Below are positions 5,815-13,580 of a stretch of DNA of 64,000 bases, in pieces. This DNA is from a virus, in IMG/VR virus record IMGVR_UViG_3300023174_000118, positions 1 through 64,000 of that record; one strand, given 5' to 3'. Made by a program: the position numbers and the translations under genes. Every line of letters starts with the position of its first letter. Position 1 is the first letter of the stretch. The notes under the pieces were generated by a model, which was not told where the DNA came from, made no database searches, and worked only from the letters and a program-made list of their open reading frames with translations.

Positions 5815-7613
5815 ATTATTGTCATCCTGTCCATTGCATCTCTTAAGTTTTCTGGCATTCTTGGTGCCCTTATCATATTATATGAGCTGGTTTCTCCGTC
5901 ATTTTTTGTTCCAAAGTCGTTGTCATAACTCATGGACTCATAGGTATGTATATTTATTTCTTCATTTGTATCAAATTTACTTCTGCTAATAGCATTGTAA
6001 ATAGCTCCACAAACTGCATCCGCCAAGTCTTTTGAACCTTTTCTTGGGTGGTCAACCCTATCTCTCATTATCTTAAGCTGAAGTAATTCATCTATAAGCA
6101 ATTGTATATGTGGTCCAGATAATCTTTCTTCTGCTACGATCATAGCCATATCGTCATAATGTTTTTTAGCGACAGATAGAATTTCTGTATTGATGCCGTA
6201 TTGTTTTAGTTGTTGCATCATATCGTGAGAGTTCCATCTGTCAAAGGTGCAGACACGAATTTTAAATCCTCGTGTTTTTAATGAAAGAATATAATCTTTT
6301 ACTTCAGTAAAGTCTACTGATTTATCTTTTGTTGGTGTCCAGAATCTTACTGCATCTATCTCAACTATGGGAGCTGGCTGGGAATATGTATCAGTAACTT
6401 TAATGTTGACCCATTTATTTACATGTCCCATTGCAACTGCACAATGATCGTGCTTTTGAGCAAGGTCAACGTGTATAAAATATTCTTTGTCTGGATCTGG
6501 AATAAACCAGTCTTCAAGTCTGCCAAAATTATCTACTGCAAAGTGTGCTTTATTAAAAGCCTTTTCAACTTTCTCTCTTGATTTAAAAAATGCGTCTACA
6601 GCATCTGGTGGCATACATGCAAATCTAGATAAAGCATCCGTAGGGTTTGTAAAGAATGCTACTTTAAAATCATCAATCTTTCTTACTGGATTAACTTCCC
6701 ATGTGGGTCTTTTAAGAGCATACACTCTAGGTATTTTATATGAAAGAATATGGTCTTCTTCCCATTCAACACTGAATTCGTTTCCTTGTGTTCCATCTGG
6801 CAAGTCTTCGTCCATCTTAAAATTATGATCACGAATAATAGTTTCTTTGTCCGCTACTACAGCATTGTATCTTTGTTGTATATAATCGTTTTTATATCTA
6901 GGAAATGACAGCAGGATTACTTTGCCAAAATCTGGAAAACGAGAGTCTACTGATGCACGGTACATATCATATATAGCTGCGCCTGTCTTTGCCTGCTCGT
7001 GACCTGTTGTATTATCAATGGCAAATCCTGAAATTTCATCAAGTATAACAACAATTACGTTATAGCCTTCCCACGCTTCACGCTCTGAGTGACCTGAGTG
7101 TACTGTAATAGCTTTATCAAATTTAACTTCTGAGGCCTTGTCATTATACTTTCCAGCAAACCAAGGTGACTTATCGATGCGTGTTTTAAACCCTTTGAAG
7201 AACACGTTGCTTGCCTGTTGAGAGTTAATAGCAATGTTAATAATATCAATGCTATCTCCTGGAGGCTTTCCGTAATATGTGGCTGGATCCTTAAGGCATA
7301 ATAGCAAATATACTATATAGGATACTGCAATAGTTGAGCAATAATCTTTTCCCGACCCTTTTCCTAATTGAGCAACTACTTCGTTAGCAGTTTGCTTAAA
7401 CCTTATTCTTCCTTCTTCTTCTCCAAATAGCTTGATAAGCGTTGACTCTTTATAAATCTGGGAACTTTTTTCGATAAGCGTGTACTGATAGTCGGAAAGT
7501 TCTGGAAGCCCAAGGTATTCTGGACTTCTAACAAACGTTTTAAGATCGACTGGTTTCTCATCGAACTCCTCTCCATCGAGCATATCGATAAGATCGGTAA
7601 AATCAAACGACAT
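5811..7613 (-). CDS. terL: Terminase large subunit (packaging ATPase and nuclease)
   Basis: The 600 residues have both terminase halves. The ATPase has a Walker A variant QLGKGSGKD (residues 82-90) and Walker B VIVVILDE (186-193). The C-terminal RNase H-like nuclease has acidic residues D383 (HVDLAQKHD), D458 (VCTFDRW) and D529/D532 (SKDLADAVCGA). It pumps DNA into the prohead through the portal and cuts the concatemer. It overlaps the small-subunit-like gene upstream by 11 bp. The gene lies about 41 kb from the portal gene, an unusual separation unless the map is viewed as a circle. Confidence 0.95.
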   Translation of the reverse strand: MSFDFTDLIDMLDGEEFDEKPVDLKTFVRSPEYLGLPELSDYQYTLIEKSSQIYKESTLIKLFGEEEGRIRFKQTANEVVAQLGKGSGKDYCSTIAVSYIVYLLLCLKDPATYYGKPPGDSIDIINIAINSQQASNVFFKGFKTRIDKSPWFAGKYNDKASEVKFDKAITVHSGHSEREAWEGYNVIVVILDEISGFAIDNTTGHEQAKTGAAIYDMYRASVDSRFPDFGKVILLSFPRYKNDYIQQRYNAVVADKETIIRDHNFKMDEDLPDGTQGNEFSVEWEEDHILSYKIPRVYALKRPTWEVNPVRKIDDFKVAFFTNPTDALSRFACMPPDAVDAFFKSREKVEKAFNKAHFAVDNFGRLEDWFIPDPDKEYFIHVDLAQKHDHCAVAMGHVNKWVNIKVTDTYSQPAPIVEIDAVRFWTPTKDKSVDFTEVKDYILSLKTRGFKIRVCTFDRWNSHDMMQQLKQYGINTEILSVAKKHYDDMAMIVAEERLSGPHIQLLIDELLQLKIMRDRVDHPRKGSKDLADAVCGAIYNAISRSKFDTNEEINIHTYESMSYDNDFGTKNDGETSSYNMIRAPRMPENLRDAMDRMTII

Positions 7614-8139
7614 CGGCTTCCTCTACTGAAACTGACTCAATTACTCCAGTTATTTGAGATAATCTTTTTGCAACATCCATTTTACACTTAGGGCAAGTCG
7701 ATGTAACTTCTTTTAAAATTCTAACAAGAACATCTTGTTTACGTTCTGTCTCTGCAATTTGTGCAGCAATCTCATTATTTTCTAATACTCCAATAGACTG
7801 TAGCATTGCAATTCTTTTAGTTTCAATATCAGCAATAAGTTTTAATGCTCCAGACTTAATACCTAGTTGCCCTGATGTATCTGCATCCTCTACCGTCTTC
7901 CACGCTTCTTTAATAAGCATGGCATAGTGCTGATCAGCCCCTGAGATGGCCTCTCGGGCACGATCTCTGATATTGCTATCATTATGTACTACATCTTTCC
8001 AGTCGTCGATTAGCTCTAAAACTTCTTTACGCTGGATGCCTGTAATTGTGGCGATTTGGGTGGCGGTACTTCCCTTGAGAAGTTCTTCTACAACCCTATT
8101 CATTCTATCAAAATGCTGTGATAATTCTATTTCGCTCAT
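7603..8139 (-). CDS. terS: Probable terminase small subunit
   Basis: The 178 residues begin with a helix-turn-helix-like part (VVEELLKGSTATQIATITGIQRKEVLELIDDW). A long helical centre follows (LGIKSGALKLIADIETKRIAMLQSIGVLENNEI), as in many small terminase subunits that bind DNA and form rings. A CPKC pair lies near the C-terminus. The call rests on this layout and on the 11-bp overlap with terL. It starts with ATG at 8139 with no ribosome site but a perfect promoter whose -10 ends 6 nt before the ATG, so the mRNA is probably leaderless. Confidence 0.75.
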   Translation of the reverse strand: MSEIELSQHFDRMNRVVEELLKGSTATQIATITGIQRKEVLELIDDWKDVVHNDSNIRDRAREAISGADQHYAMLIKEAWKTVEDADTSGQLGIKSGALKLIADIETKRIAMLQSIGVLENNEIAAQIAETERKQDVLVRILKEVTSTCPKCKMDVAKRLSQITGVIESVSVEEADVV

Positions 8140-8145
8140 TAATAT

Positions 8146-8174
8146 ATTATACTTTTAGTCGACTAAAATGTCAA
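8146..8174 (-). promoter_or_regulatory. Consensus promoter with palindromic operator before the terminase genes
   Basis: TTGACA (8169-8174), exactly 17 nt, then TATAAT (8146-8151). Both hexamers are perfect consensus. Bases 8153-8168 of the spacer form the perfect palindrome TTTTAGTCGACTAAAA. A protein bound there would block RNA polymerase directly. The ATG follows the -10 by 6 nt. The -35 overlaps the stop codon of the upstream gene. Confidence 0.85.
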
Positions 8175-8503
8175 TTAGATTTATCCCTTACAATCTTATA
8201 TAATACTAAATATCCAATCAAATCATCAATATCATTGTCTCCAGCATATCCTTGATTATTCTTAACTCTATTTAACTTATCATCAATTCGAACCTTTAAT
8301 TGTTCTGTTGAGTCCGCCGTTGAAAATATTCTTGCAGGCTCTAAAGCAGAGTTTCCATATGAGATATTCTTTTCAATTAGCATGTGTGCTATCTCATGAC
8401 ACGTCGACCAAATCTTATTACCTGCAGGAGCACCTACAGATTTTAAATATAGGTCATTGCAATTAAATTGCGTAACATCTTCAAATACTGGTCTTAATTT
8501 CAT
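8171..8503 (-). CDS. Nmad1/DUF1599-like protein
   Basis: From the ATG at 8503 there are 110 residues. The part MLIEKNISYGNSALEPAR, then LKVRIDDKLNRVKN and DNDIDDLIGYLVLYKI fits the DUF1599 (nucleotide modification associated domain 1) pattern: a conserved YGNS and a helical D-D-x-x-G-Y. The family is linked to phage nucleotide or DNA modification by gene context; no enzyme activity is proven as far as I know. Start 8503 is chosen because its ATG overlaps the upstream TGA (ATGA) and GAGAGGT lies before it. A start at 8536 would add residues inside the neighbour. Confidence 0.75.
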   Translation of the reverse strand: MKLRPVFEDVTQFNCNDLYLKSVGAPAGNKIWSTCHEIAHMLIEKNISYGNSALEPARIFSTADSTEQLKVRIDDKLNRVKNNQGYAGDNDIDDLIGYLVLYKIVRDKSN

Positions 8504-9219
8504 TGTGTACCTCTCACTAAGGGATCCTGAATCCATTGAATATAGCTTCCATCATTCCATGCTTGGCTTCCATAAATATGTTTTACAGACTCAAAATGAA
8601 ATATTCTCCACTGATCTTTGCCGTAACAGTGGAATTTATACAGTTTAGCATTATCTGATGAGTTTAACAAGTCTACATCATCTATTAAATTTGTTACTGA
8701 AATTTCTAGTGCCTTATTAATTCCTTCTGTCCATATAGCAGGACCAGTGTGGCTATGCACAAAATGTGGTGAGCCGTATTCTGGGTTTAATAGTCTATCT
8801 TTAATTAGATCTAATACTGACTTTAAAATTGGATTTTTTGCTGATGAGGCAAATGTCCATTGACAAAAGTGTTTATCTGTTTCAGGACAAACAATAAAAT
8901 CTTTATCTTCTAAGATCCATGTGTCTATGGGCGACATACAGTGTGTATCTAAATCTGCATAAACTCCACCATATTTATATATAACCATGTATCTCCACAA
9001 GTCTCCACGCATAACTCCAATTGGTAGCCCTATAAAAATATCATGCCATTCCTGGCCAAATTCTTGCAAAACAAAATCTGCTGCTTGAACGTCATCCATA
9101 TATCTATGTTGATACTCTGGATTAAAATCTTTCCAGGTGTTCATTGCCGAATGCATGTACCAAGCAAGATCATCGTAAGGATCCTTATAGGTTTGCCATA
9201 TAACTTTAGGAATTGTCAT
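8500..9219 (-). CDS. Glycosyltransferase with DxD motif (GT32-like)
   Basis: The 239 residues from ATG 9219 start with IPKVIWQTYKDP, typical of the Gly_transf_sug/OCH1-like family. They carry the nucleotide-sugar motif YGGVYADLDTHC (DLD at 89-91). The preceding MRGDLWRYMVIYKYGG is also characteristic. It should transfer a sugar from a nucleotide donor; the acceptor is unknown. AAGG lies before ATG 9219, and the gene overlaps the methyltransferase by 14 bp. With the GT25-like and methyltransferase genes it forms a glycan cassette that could modify phage DNA, virion proteins or host surface sugars. Confidence 0.88.
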   Translation of the reverse strand: MTIPKVIWQTYKDPYDDLAWYMHSAMNTWKDFNPEYQHRYMDDVQAADFVLQEFGQEWHDIFIGLPIGVMRGDLWRYMVIYKYGGVYADLDTHCMSPIDTWILEDKDFIVCPETDKHFCQWTFASSAKNPILKSVLDLIKDRLLNPEYGSPHFVHSHTGPAIWTEGINKALEISVTNLIDDVDLLNSSDNAKLYKFHCYGKDQWRIFHFESVKHIYGSQAWNDGSYIQWIQDPLVRGTQ

Positions 9220-9730
9220 TATCAAACCTTGCAATAAATGTACCAGTTACTTCAAATTTTTTATGCTCAATAATATTACTAAACTTTTCTAGTACTCTTT
9301 CTACTGTCCAGTCTTCTTCTACGTGTACCTCATATGGGTTGCCATTGATTGCATCCTGATGGTAATGAATAATAGGAATAGATATGATTGCATATTTTGC
9401 CTGTTTTGAAATCTTATCCCATAGATTTATAGCGTCAGGCTCAGACATATGCTCAAGAATATCTCCTAGTATAACTAAATCATATTCAAAGTTTGTCATA
9501 TCTCTTACATCCATCGCAAATAGCTTATCGTATCTATTTAATAGGTTGAATTGATCTATGTATGGTTGCCATACCTCTACTGCATTTACTATTACCCCCG
9601 CTCCCAACCTTTCTCTGATAAGATCTAGATAGGTTCCTTGCCCAGCACCGACATCTAGCACGGTTTGTGGGCGCAGCTCAATTATTTTTTGTTGAGCCCA
9701 TGGCTTGTTTTCTGGATTAGAGTATCCCAT
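9206..9730 (-). CDS. Class I SAM-dependent methyltransferase
   Basis: The 174 residues show the SAM-binding motif I TVLDVGAGQGTYLDLIRERL (from residue 23), an acidic motif II end (VNAVEVW) and the motif LVILGDILEHMSEPDAINLW. The last is common in small-molecule or sugar methyltransferases. A DNA methyltransferase DPPY or NPPY motif is absent. It sits between two glycosyltransferases with short overlaps, so methylation of a glycan or its precursor is the simplest inference. Confidence 0.88.
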   Translation of the reverse strand: MGYSNPENKPWAQQKIIELRPQTVLDVGAGQGTYLDLIRERLGAGVIVNAVEVWQPYIDQFNLLNRYDKLFAMDVRDMTNFEYDLVILGDILEHMSEPDAINLWDKISKQAKYAIISIPIIHYHQDAINGNPYEVHVEEDWTVERVLEKFSNIIEHKKFEVTGTFIARFDNDNS

Positions 9731-10412
9731 TTAATGCTTCTCTCTTTTGCTTTGTTTGAAATGTTGACTCTATAGGAAATAAAGAACAGGCTGTAGATGA
9801 TTCTGGCTTTAATGTAAAAATATTAAATAAGTGTGTCTGTCTAAACATATGCCAGTCTAGTGGCAATGATATTCTAGTTGATGACTCAAGCAATCTCTCT
9901 GCTCCCTTTCTAGTTATAATATAGCATAAGCATGACCAATCTTGATATGGGTAGCATACATCAATAGCTCCGAAGTCGTTAGTATGATTATATTTATAAA
10001 ATTGATCTTCTGGTGCAAAAAGGTGCAGCACATCCCAATCATCTGGCATTTGTAAAATAGAGTCTTTTAATATATCAATAAACTTACGACTATAAACAAT
10101 GTCATCTTCCATCAATATTAAATAATCTGAATCTGTTTCAAGAAATTTTTTCCATGCTGTTCTATTGCTTGCCCAGATACCGATCTCTCCGTACCTCCAC
10201 CCTTGCTCGCCGTCTAAAGAATAGCCTGAAGGATCTACAATAAAATCAGGGTTGTTGCTAGCAAACTTTAAATATTCATCATTAGATAAAATTTTAAATG
10301 TTGGTGTATCAAGTTGATCAGAGTATAAAGAAAGATAATCATTAATACTATTTACCAAATGATCCCTGTCATTTTGCTGCTCAATGTGAAAAACTTTATG
10401 AGTAAATTTCAT
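9717..10412 (-). CDS. Glycosyltransferase (GT25-like)
   Basis: The 231 residues resemble the GT25/LPS biosynthesis family. They start KVFHIEQQNDRDHLV, have GEQGWRYGEIGIWASNRTAWKKF as acceptor-side region, and the metal-binding triplet in YLILMEDDIVYSRKF (E102-D103-D104). They end in the usual RKGAERLLE and PLDWHMF region. It should use a UDP-sugar. The start ATG overlaps the stop of a small HTH gene (ATGA). Family-level call is good; the substrate is unknown. Confidence 0.85.
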   Translation of the reverse strand: MKFTHKVFHIEQQNDRDHLVNSINDYLSLYSDQLDTPTFKILSNDEYLKFASNNPDFIVDPSGYSLDGEQGWRYGEIGIWASNRTAWKKFLETDSDYLILMEDDIVYSRKFIDILKDSILQMPDDWDVLHLFAPEDQFYKYNHTNDFGAIDVCYPYQDWSCLCYIITRKGAERLLESSTRISLPLDWHMFRQTHLFNIFTLKPESSTACSLFPIESTFQTKQKREALNGIL

Positions 10413-10555
10413 CTCTTTTTAATCAATCCAAACTGATCTAGGTATCTCTGTATGGTCATAGCGGATACATTACACTCTTTAGCTATCTCTGTGACTGTCT
10501 TTTTCTGCAAGACATATCTACGGTGTAGCCAATCTCTACTCTGATAATATTTCAT
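10409..10555 (-). CDS. Small helix-turn-helix protein
   Basis: The 48 residues read MKYYQSRDWLHRRYVLQKKT followed by VTEIAKECNVSAMTIQRYLD and QFGLIKKR. The middle is a clear HTH of resolvase type (TVTEIAKECNVSAMTIQRYL). Both ends fit the operon: its ATG overlaps the stop of the RuvC-like gene and its TGA overlaps the start of the GT25-like gene. It may be a stand-alone regulator or DNA-binding accessory, or the HTH remnant of a homing endonuclease. The exact overlaps favour a working gene. Confidence 0.85.
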   Translation of the reverse strand: MKYYQSRDWLHRRYVLQKKTVTEIAKECNVSAMTIQRYLDQFGLIKKR

Positions 10556-11118
10556 CGTTCCGTCAATATACTGTTTGAATAATGTGCAATCCCGAATGAA
10601 TCTGCCACATCAAAATCTGATAATGCTAGGTTATATTTAGAGTTAAAGTAATCTACTGTTCTTTGCTTACGCATATTACGTAATTGATTTTGGTACCAAG
10701 AGTCTGCATAGCCTGGGCTCTTTACCCTAATAGCCGCTTTTTCCTCTTTTGTAGGGTTCTTGTTGCCTATGTATGACTGCCAAGAGGAAGGTCCTATTGT
10801 AATAACCTTTGCTCCCGTAGACATAAGCTCTGCAATAACAACACCATAAACATATGATAGTTTAATTACAGCATCTGCAGACTTTACAAACACTGCACCC
10901 TCAACAACAATATAGTCTGATTTAAGTTCATCCAACATTGAAGCCATCTTAATTTTAGCATCATGAATTTTTTCATATATGTCATTTCCTGTTAGATTAA
11001 TTTTTCCCCACTTTAATGGAACATCGTTCTCCATTAAGCAAAAAGCAATAGAGTTAGTTGAAGCGTCTATGCCTAAAACTCTATTTGCTTGAGTTTTCTT
11101 TAAACTAGCTAATGTCAT
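10552..11118 (-). CDS. RuvC-like Holliday junction resolvase
   Basis: The 188 residues have the RNase H-like order of RuvC: VLGIDASTNSIAFCL (D18), DYIVVEGAVF (E73), and FDVADSFGIAHY (D170, D173). These acidic residues bind the metals that cut branched DNA. It probably resolves recombination or replication joints before packaging. The region IRVKSPGYADSWYQNQLRNM between them is a variable insert. It overlaps genes on both sides. Confidence 0.9.
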   Translation of the reverse strand: MTLASLKKTQANRVLGIDASTNSIAFCLMENDVPLKWGKINLTGNDIYEKIHDAKIKMASMLDELKSDYIVVEGAVFVKSADAVIKLSYVYGVVIAELMSTGAKVITIGPSSWQSYIGNKNPTKEEKAAIRVKSPGYADSWYQNQLRNMRKQRTVDYFNSKYNLALSDFDVADSFGIAHYSNSILTER

Positions 11119-11383
11119 TTATCATCCTAAACAGTTTGCTTTTGTTTTCAAGATTTATATTTTTTTCGCATGTTGCACAAAAATCACCTTTATTATATCT
11201 GCTTAACTGATATCCGCACCTAGAACATGGACGCAAGGCGCCATTTCTAATAGCTTTACGCTCATAATACTTTTCCATAATTCTACGGTTAGTAGCAATT
11301 CGGCAACATTCATCAGTACAATACTTTTGATTGTGTGTCTTTGGAGTAAAGTCTTTTTTACATTCCGAATTGGCGCAGATCAT
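11105..11383 (-). CDS. Double zinc-ribbon protein
   Basis: The 92 residues carry two zinc sites. One uses C3, C8, C22 and C26 or C27 (MICANSECKK to YCTDECC). The other uses CSRC (53-56) and CATC (69-72). A basic helix (RRIMEKYYERKAIRNG) joins them. Such proteins often bind nucleic acid or other phage proteins. It lies between the Cas4-like nuclease and the RuvC-like gene with overlaps, so a role in recombination is possible but inferred. Confidence 0.8.
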   Translation of the reverse strand: MICANSECKKDFTPKTHNQKYCTDECCRIATNRRIMEKYYERKAIRNGALRPCSRCGYQLSRYNKGDFCATCEKNINLENKSKLFRMINDIS

Positions 11384-12171
11384 ACAGAAGGAACCTCAAA
11401 TTTTTCAATTTGAATTGTGCCTATTGGTGTCTCTTTAGAGTAACACTCTTTTTTAACTGGGCAATATGTACAAGGCATCTTTGATTTAGTAGCCCCTGCA
11501 GGTCTCATTGGTAGGTCGCCATCTTTAAAATTATCCCATACTTCGCACATCCAAGCAAAGGTATCTTCAATAATTTTTGTATTTCTTTCATTCATTGAAA
11601 TTGGAATGACAAGTATTTCTTGAGTGTTTTTGTTCTCATATAAAAAGAAACCTTCTTTGGCATTCTTTAATTTCATATAAGTTAGCAACTGAAGCATATG
11701 ATTAGCAGTAGGTTTCATCTCAGACTGTCTTGTATCCCATACTTCTTGCTTAGCCGTCTTGATTTCACCAATAACGGTTTCACCATCGTACTCCATAATA
11801 AGATCTATAAATCCTCTGATTGGTGGATATTCGTTAAGAATCTCTTCTTCTTCTGCTTTAAACTGTGGCATAGATGAAATAAGTTTTTGAAGTCTTTCAT
11901 GTGCTTGTGTACCCTGTGCCATATTGGCAACTGCAACTGCATCATTATCATCTATAAACATTGCCCCAGAGAAAGCCATATACCAATATCGTGGACATGT
12001 TCCATGGCCATATCCAAGGGAACTTGGGCTAAATGACTTCTTAGTCATGTCTCCGTCTGCACGTTTTGTATTTCTATATGACTCATCAAGCAAGCTTGCA
12101 AAAAGCTCTGGATCAAAAAATTTACCAGTGTACTTTTTAAACTTTAGATTCTTTACTATATCTCTAGCCAT
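11380..12171 (-). CDS. Cas4/RecB-like PD-(D/E)XK nuclease with Fe-S cysteines
   Basis: The 263 residues have the nuclease core H91, D123 (RGFIDLIMEYDG), E136 and K138 (VIGEIKTAK), and a QLLTYM helix. Four cysteines are placed as in the 4Fe-4S Cas4/AddB group: C59 (TCPRYWYM) and C234, C237, C243 (MPCTYCPVKKEC). Such enzymes trim DNA ends, usually 5' to 3'. With RecA and SSB nearby it likely produces single strands for recombination. There are no CRISPR genes here, so adaptation is not implied. Confidence 0.9.
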   Translation of the reverse strand: MARDIVKNLKFKKYTGKFFDPELFASLLDESYRNTKRADGDMTKKSFSPSSLGYGHGTCPRYWYMAFSGAMFIDDNDAVAVANMAQGTQAHERLQKLISSMPQFKAEEEEILNEYPPIRGFIDLIMEYDGETVIGEIKTAKQEVWDTRQSEMKPTANHMLQLLTYMKLKNAKEGFFLYENKNTQEILVIPISMNERNTKIIEDTFAWMCEVWDNFKDGDLPMRPAGATKSKMPCTYCPVKKECYSKETPIGTIQIEKFEVPSV

Positions 12172-12510
12172 TTAGGAGTTATACCTCACAACATATTTAA
12201 GCGCATCAACCAATTTGTCTATGGACTCTTTTACAGAATAATATATATTCTTTTTATTATTATTAGCCGTTCCAGCCTTGTCCTTAGCAATTGTAGAATA
12301 TACAGATGCAAGCACTGCAAATTTTGTTGACATTGCTTGAAGCTCCATAATTAAATGGGGGGCTTTTGCTGATGGAACATCAGGATTCATTAATAATTTT
12401 ACCACAATTGCAAGTGCTCTGTCTAAGTGTTCATCTTTCATAAACTCATGCAGATCATTGAACTCTGTAATATCACTAATTAACTCAAGAGTATTTTTAT
12501 CTTCTGCCAT
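12172..12510 (-). CDS. Helical protein of unknown function
   Basis: From ATG 12510 there are 112 residues, mostly helical: TLELISDITEFNDLHEFMKD, LDRALAIVVKLLMNPDVPSAKAPHL, and a C-terminal helix ESIDKLVDALKYVV. I chose 12510 because that ATG overlaps the stop of the XapX-type gene by one base (TAATG). A start at 12546 would add a stretch inside that gene. No family recognised. The position beside ssb and the nuclease suggests a replication or recombination role. Confidence 0.75.
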   Translation of the reverse strand: MAEDKNTLELISDITEFNDLHEFMKDEHLDRALAIVVKLLMNPDVPSAKAPHLIMELQAMSTKFAVLASVYSTIAKDKAGTANNNKKNIYYSVKESIDKLVDALKYVVRYNS

Positions 12511-12668
12511 TATGCAAATCTTCCAATCAGGCCGTAGCCTAGCCACAAGCCAAAAATCCCCATTAGACCAGCAAATACTGGCGGCGCTGGCACTGGTAGT
12601 TTAAATAAAGCAAAAACTATACCTACACCCATTCCAGTAATTGTTGTCATTAAAATTTCTTTAATCAT
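12510..12668 (-). CDS. XapX-type small membrane protein
   Basis: The 52 residues start MIKEILMTTITGMGVGIVFA, continue with LFKLPVPAPPVFAGLMGIFG and end LWLGYGLIGRFA. Two hydrophobic helices joined by the KLPVPAPP turn match the XapX domain (DUF1427) family. The function of that family is unknown. The gene fills the space between ssb and the next gene exactly (TAATG overlap), which supports it. It is an inner-membrane protein inside a replication operon, an odd place for one. Confidence 0.88.
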   Translation of the reverse strand: MIKEILMTTITGMGVGIVFALFKLPVPAPPVFAGLMGIFGLWLGYGLIGRFA

Positions 12669-13091
12669 TTAAAATGGAACCTCTACTTCTGTAATATCCC
12701 ATTTAGTAGGAGCTGACCATGAATCTGACTTAAGAGATTGCTTAAAACTACCTGATTCATTCTTTGATAAAGACCATGTTGTTACTGCAATTGTATCTGC
12801 ATTTACATCATAAGATGTGCGGCTGTTACCTTCTTTGTCTTTCCAGGTCTCTTCATAAATCTTACCTACTATAACTACTTCTTGGCCCTTTTTTAGAGTA
12901 GCAATACTCTGTTCTGCCAAGCTCTTCCACGCCTTGACGGTCCACCAAGATGTATCTTTATCATCCCATTTACCCGTTGAATCATTCTTTACACGGTCAT
13001 TAGATACGATACGCAATCTAACTCCGCCTCCATTAAGCTTAACTGGATCTTGTCCTACTCTGCCAACTATTGTAATTATTGGATTAGCCAT
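12669..13091 (-). CDS. ssb: Single-stranded DNA-binding protein (OB-fold)
   Basis: The 140 residues follow bacterial SSB: ITIVGRVGQDPVKLNGGG, SWWTVKAWKSLAEQSIATLKKGQEVVIVGK and YEETWKDKEGNSRTSYDVNADTIA. The C-terminus TEVEVPF resembles the acidic DDDIPF tip through which SSB recruits partners. It coats single-stranded DNA during replication and repair. The phage also encodes a separate T4 gp32-like protein at 18.4-19.1 kb, so it has two such proteins. Confidence 0.92.
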   Translation of the reverse strand: MANPIITIVGRVGQDPVKLNGGGVRLRIVSNDRVKNDSTGKWDDKDTSWWTVKAWKSLAEQSIATLKKGQEVVIVGKIYEETWKDKEGNSRTSYDVNADTIAVTTWSLSKNESGSFKQSLKSDSWSAPTKWDITEVEVPF

Positions 13092-13392
13092 TGTTATTTT
13101 CCTCCCAGAATGCGATCAAGTCTTCTAAGACTGACCACTCAATGATTCCAAGACGAACCTTGGAATCCTCACCGATAATAATTTTAAGTGCAGGATGCAT
13201 GTCTCTGCTTACCTTAAAAGTATCTGTACAGATTTTAGCCCATACATCTTTATTTAAATTAAATGATGCTTTGGCTTCCTTATAATCTACAAGAAATTGA
13301 TTCCATTTAGCATCACCTTTTTGATAATCACCACGCCCACTATTTTTTTGAGCCTTAGCGCCATCACGTTTTACTTCTGATCTTTCTGACAT
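13084..13392 (-). CDS. Possible Hjc/PD-(D/E)XK-type DNA endonuclease
   Basis: The 102 residues have KRDGAKAQKNSGRGDYQKGDAKW, then FLVDYKEAKASFNLNKDVWAK and HPALKIIIGE. The order R-x-G, GRGD, and D-x-K (VDYKEAK) recalls archaeal-type Hjc or VRR-type nucleases of the PD-(D/E)XK fold, with D36 and K38 as candidate active residues. Its C-terminus overlaps the ssb start by 8 bp. The fold assignment is tentative. If right, the phage has two junction-cutting enzymes. Confidence 0.6.
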   Translation of the reverse strand: MSERSEVKRDGAKAQKNSGRGDYQKGDAKWNQFLVDYKEAKASFNLNKDVWAKICTDTFKVSRDMHPALKIIIGEDSKVRLGIIEWSVLEDLIAFWEENNNG

Positions 13393-13580
13393 TATCCGAC
13401 CACATAAGAATTCTTATGTCCGTCTGGACACTCCCAAGATATAGTCATGGAGACTGCGTCCCAGAAATACTCTTCCGAATCCTTGTCACACTTGTTACAA
13501 GGTTTTATTCCACCTATTTTTTCAAGTTCTGGAGAAAAGATACGCTCTGGCTTATTAAGAAACTCGTTAATGTTTGGCAT
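13392..13580 (-). CDS. Small CxxC protein
   Basis: The 62 residues have CNKC in GIKPCNKCDKDSEEYFWD and a later WECPDGHK. That gives three cysteines and a histidine, which could hold one zinc. The gene overlaps recA and abuts the Hjc-like gene, so it belongs to the recombination unit. Function unknown. Confidence 0.75.
   Translation of the reverse strand: MPNINEFLNKPERIFSPELEKIGGIKPCNKCDKDSEEYFWDAVSMTISWECPDGHKNSYVVG

Noticed and set aside
11380-12171. Cas4 as part of a CRISPR system
   Set aside because: There are no Cas1/Cas2 genes or repeats. The nuclease is next to recombination genes, and stand-alone Cas4-like nucleases are common in phages.
12511-12546. Longer start of the 112-residue helical gene at 12546
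   Set aside because: It would run through the XapX-type gene. ATG 12510 overlaps that gene's stop by one base, the pattern used throughout.
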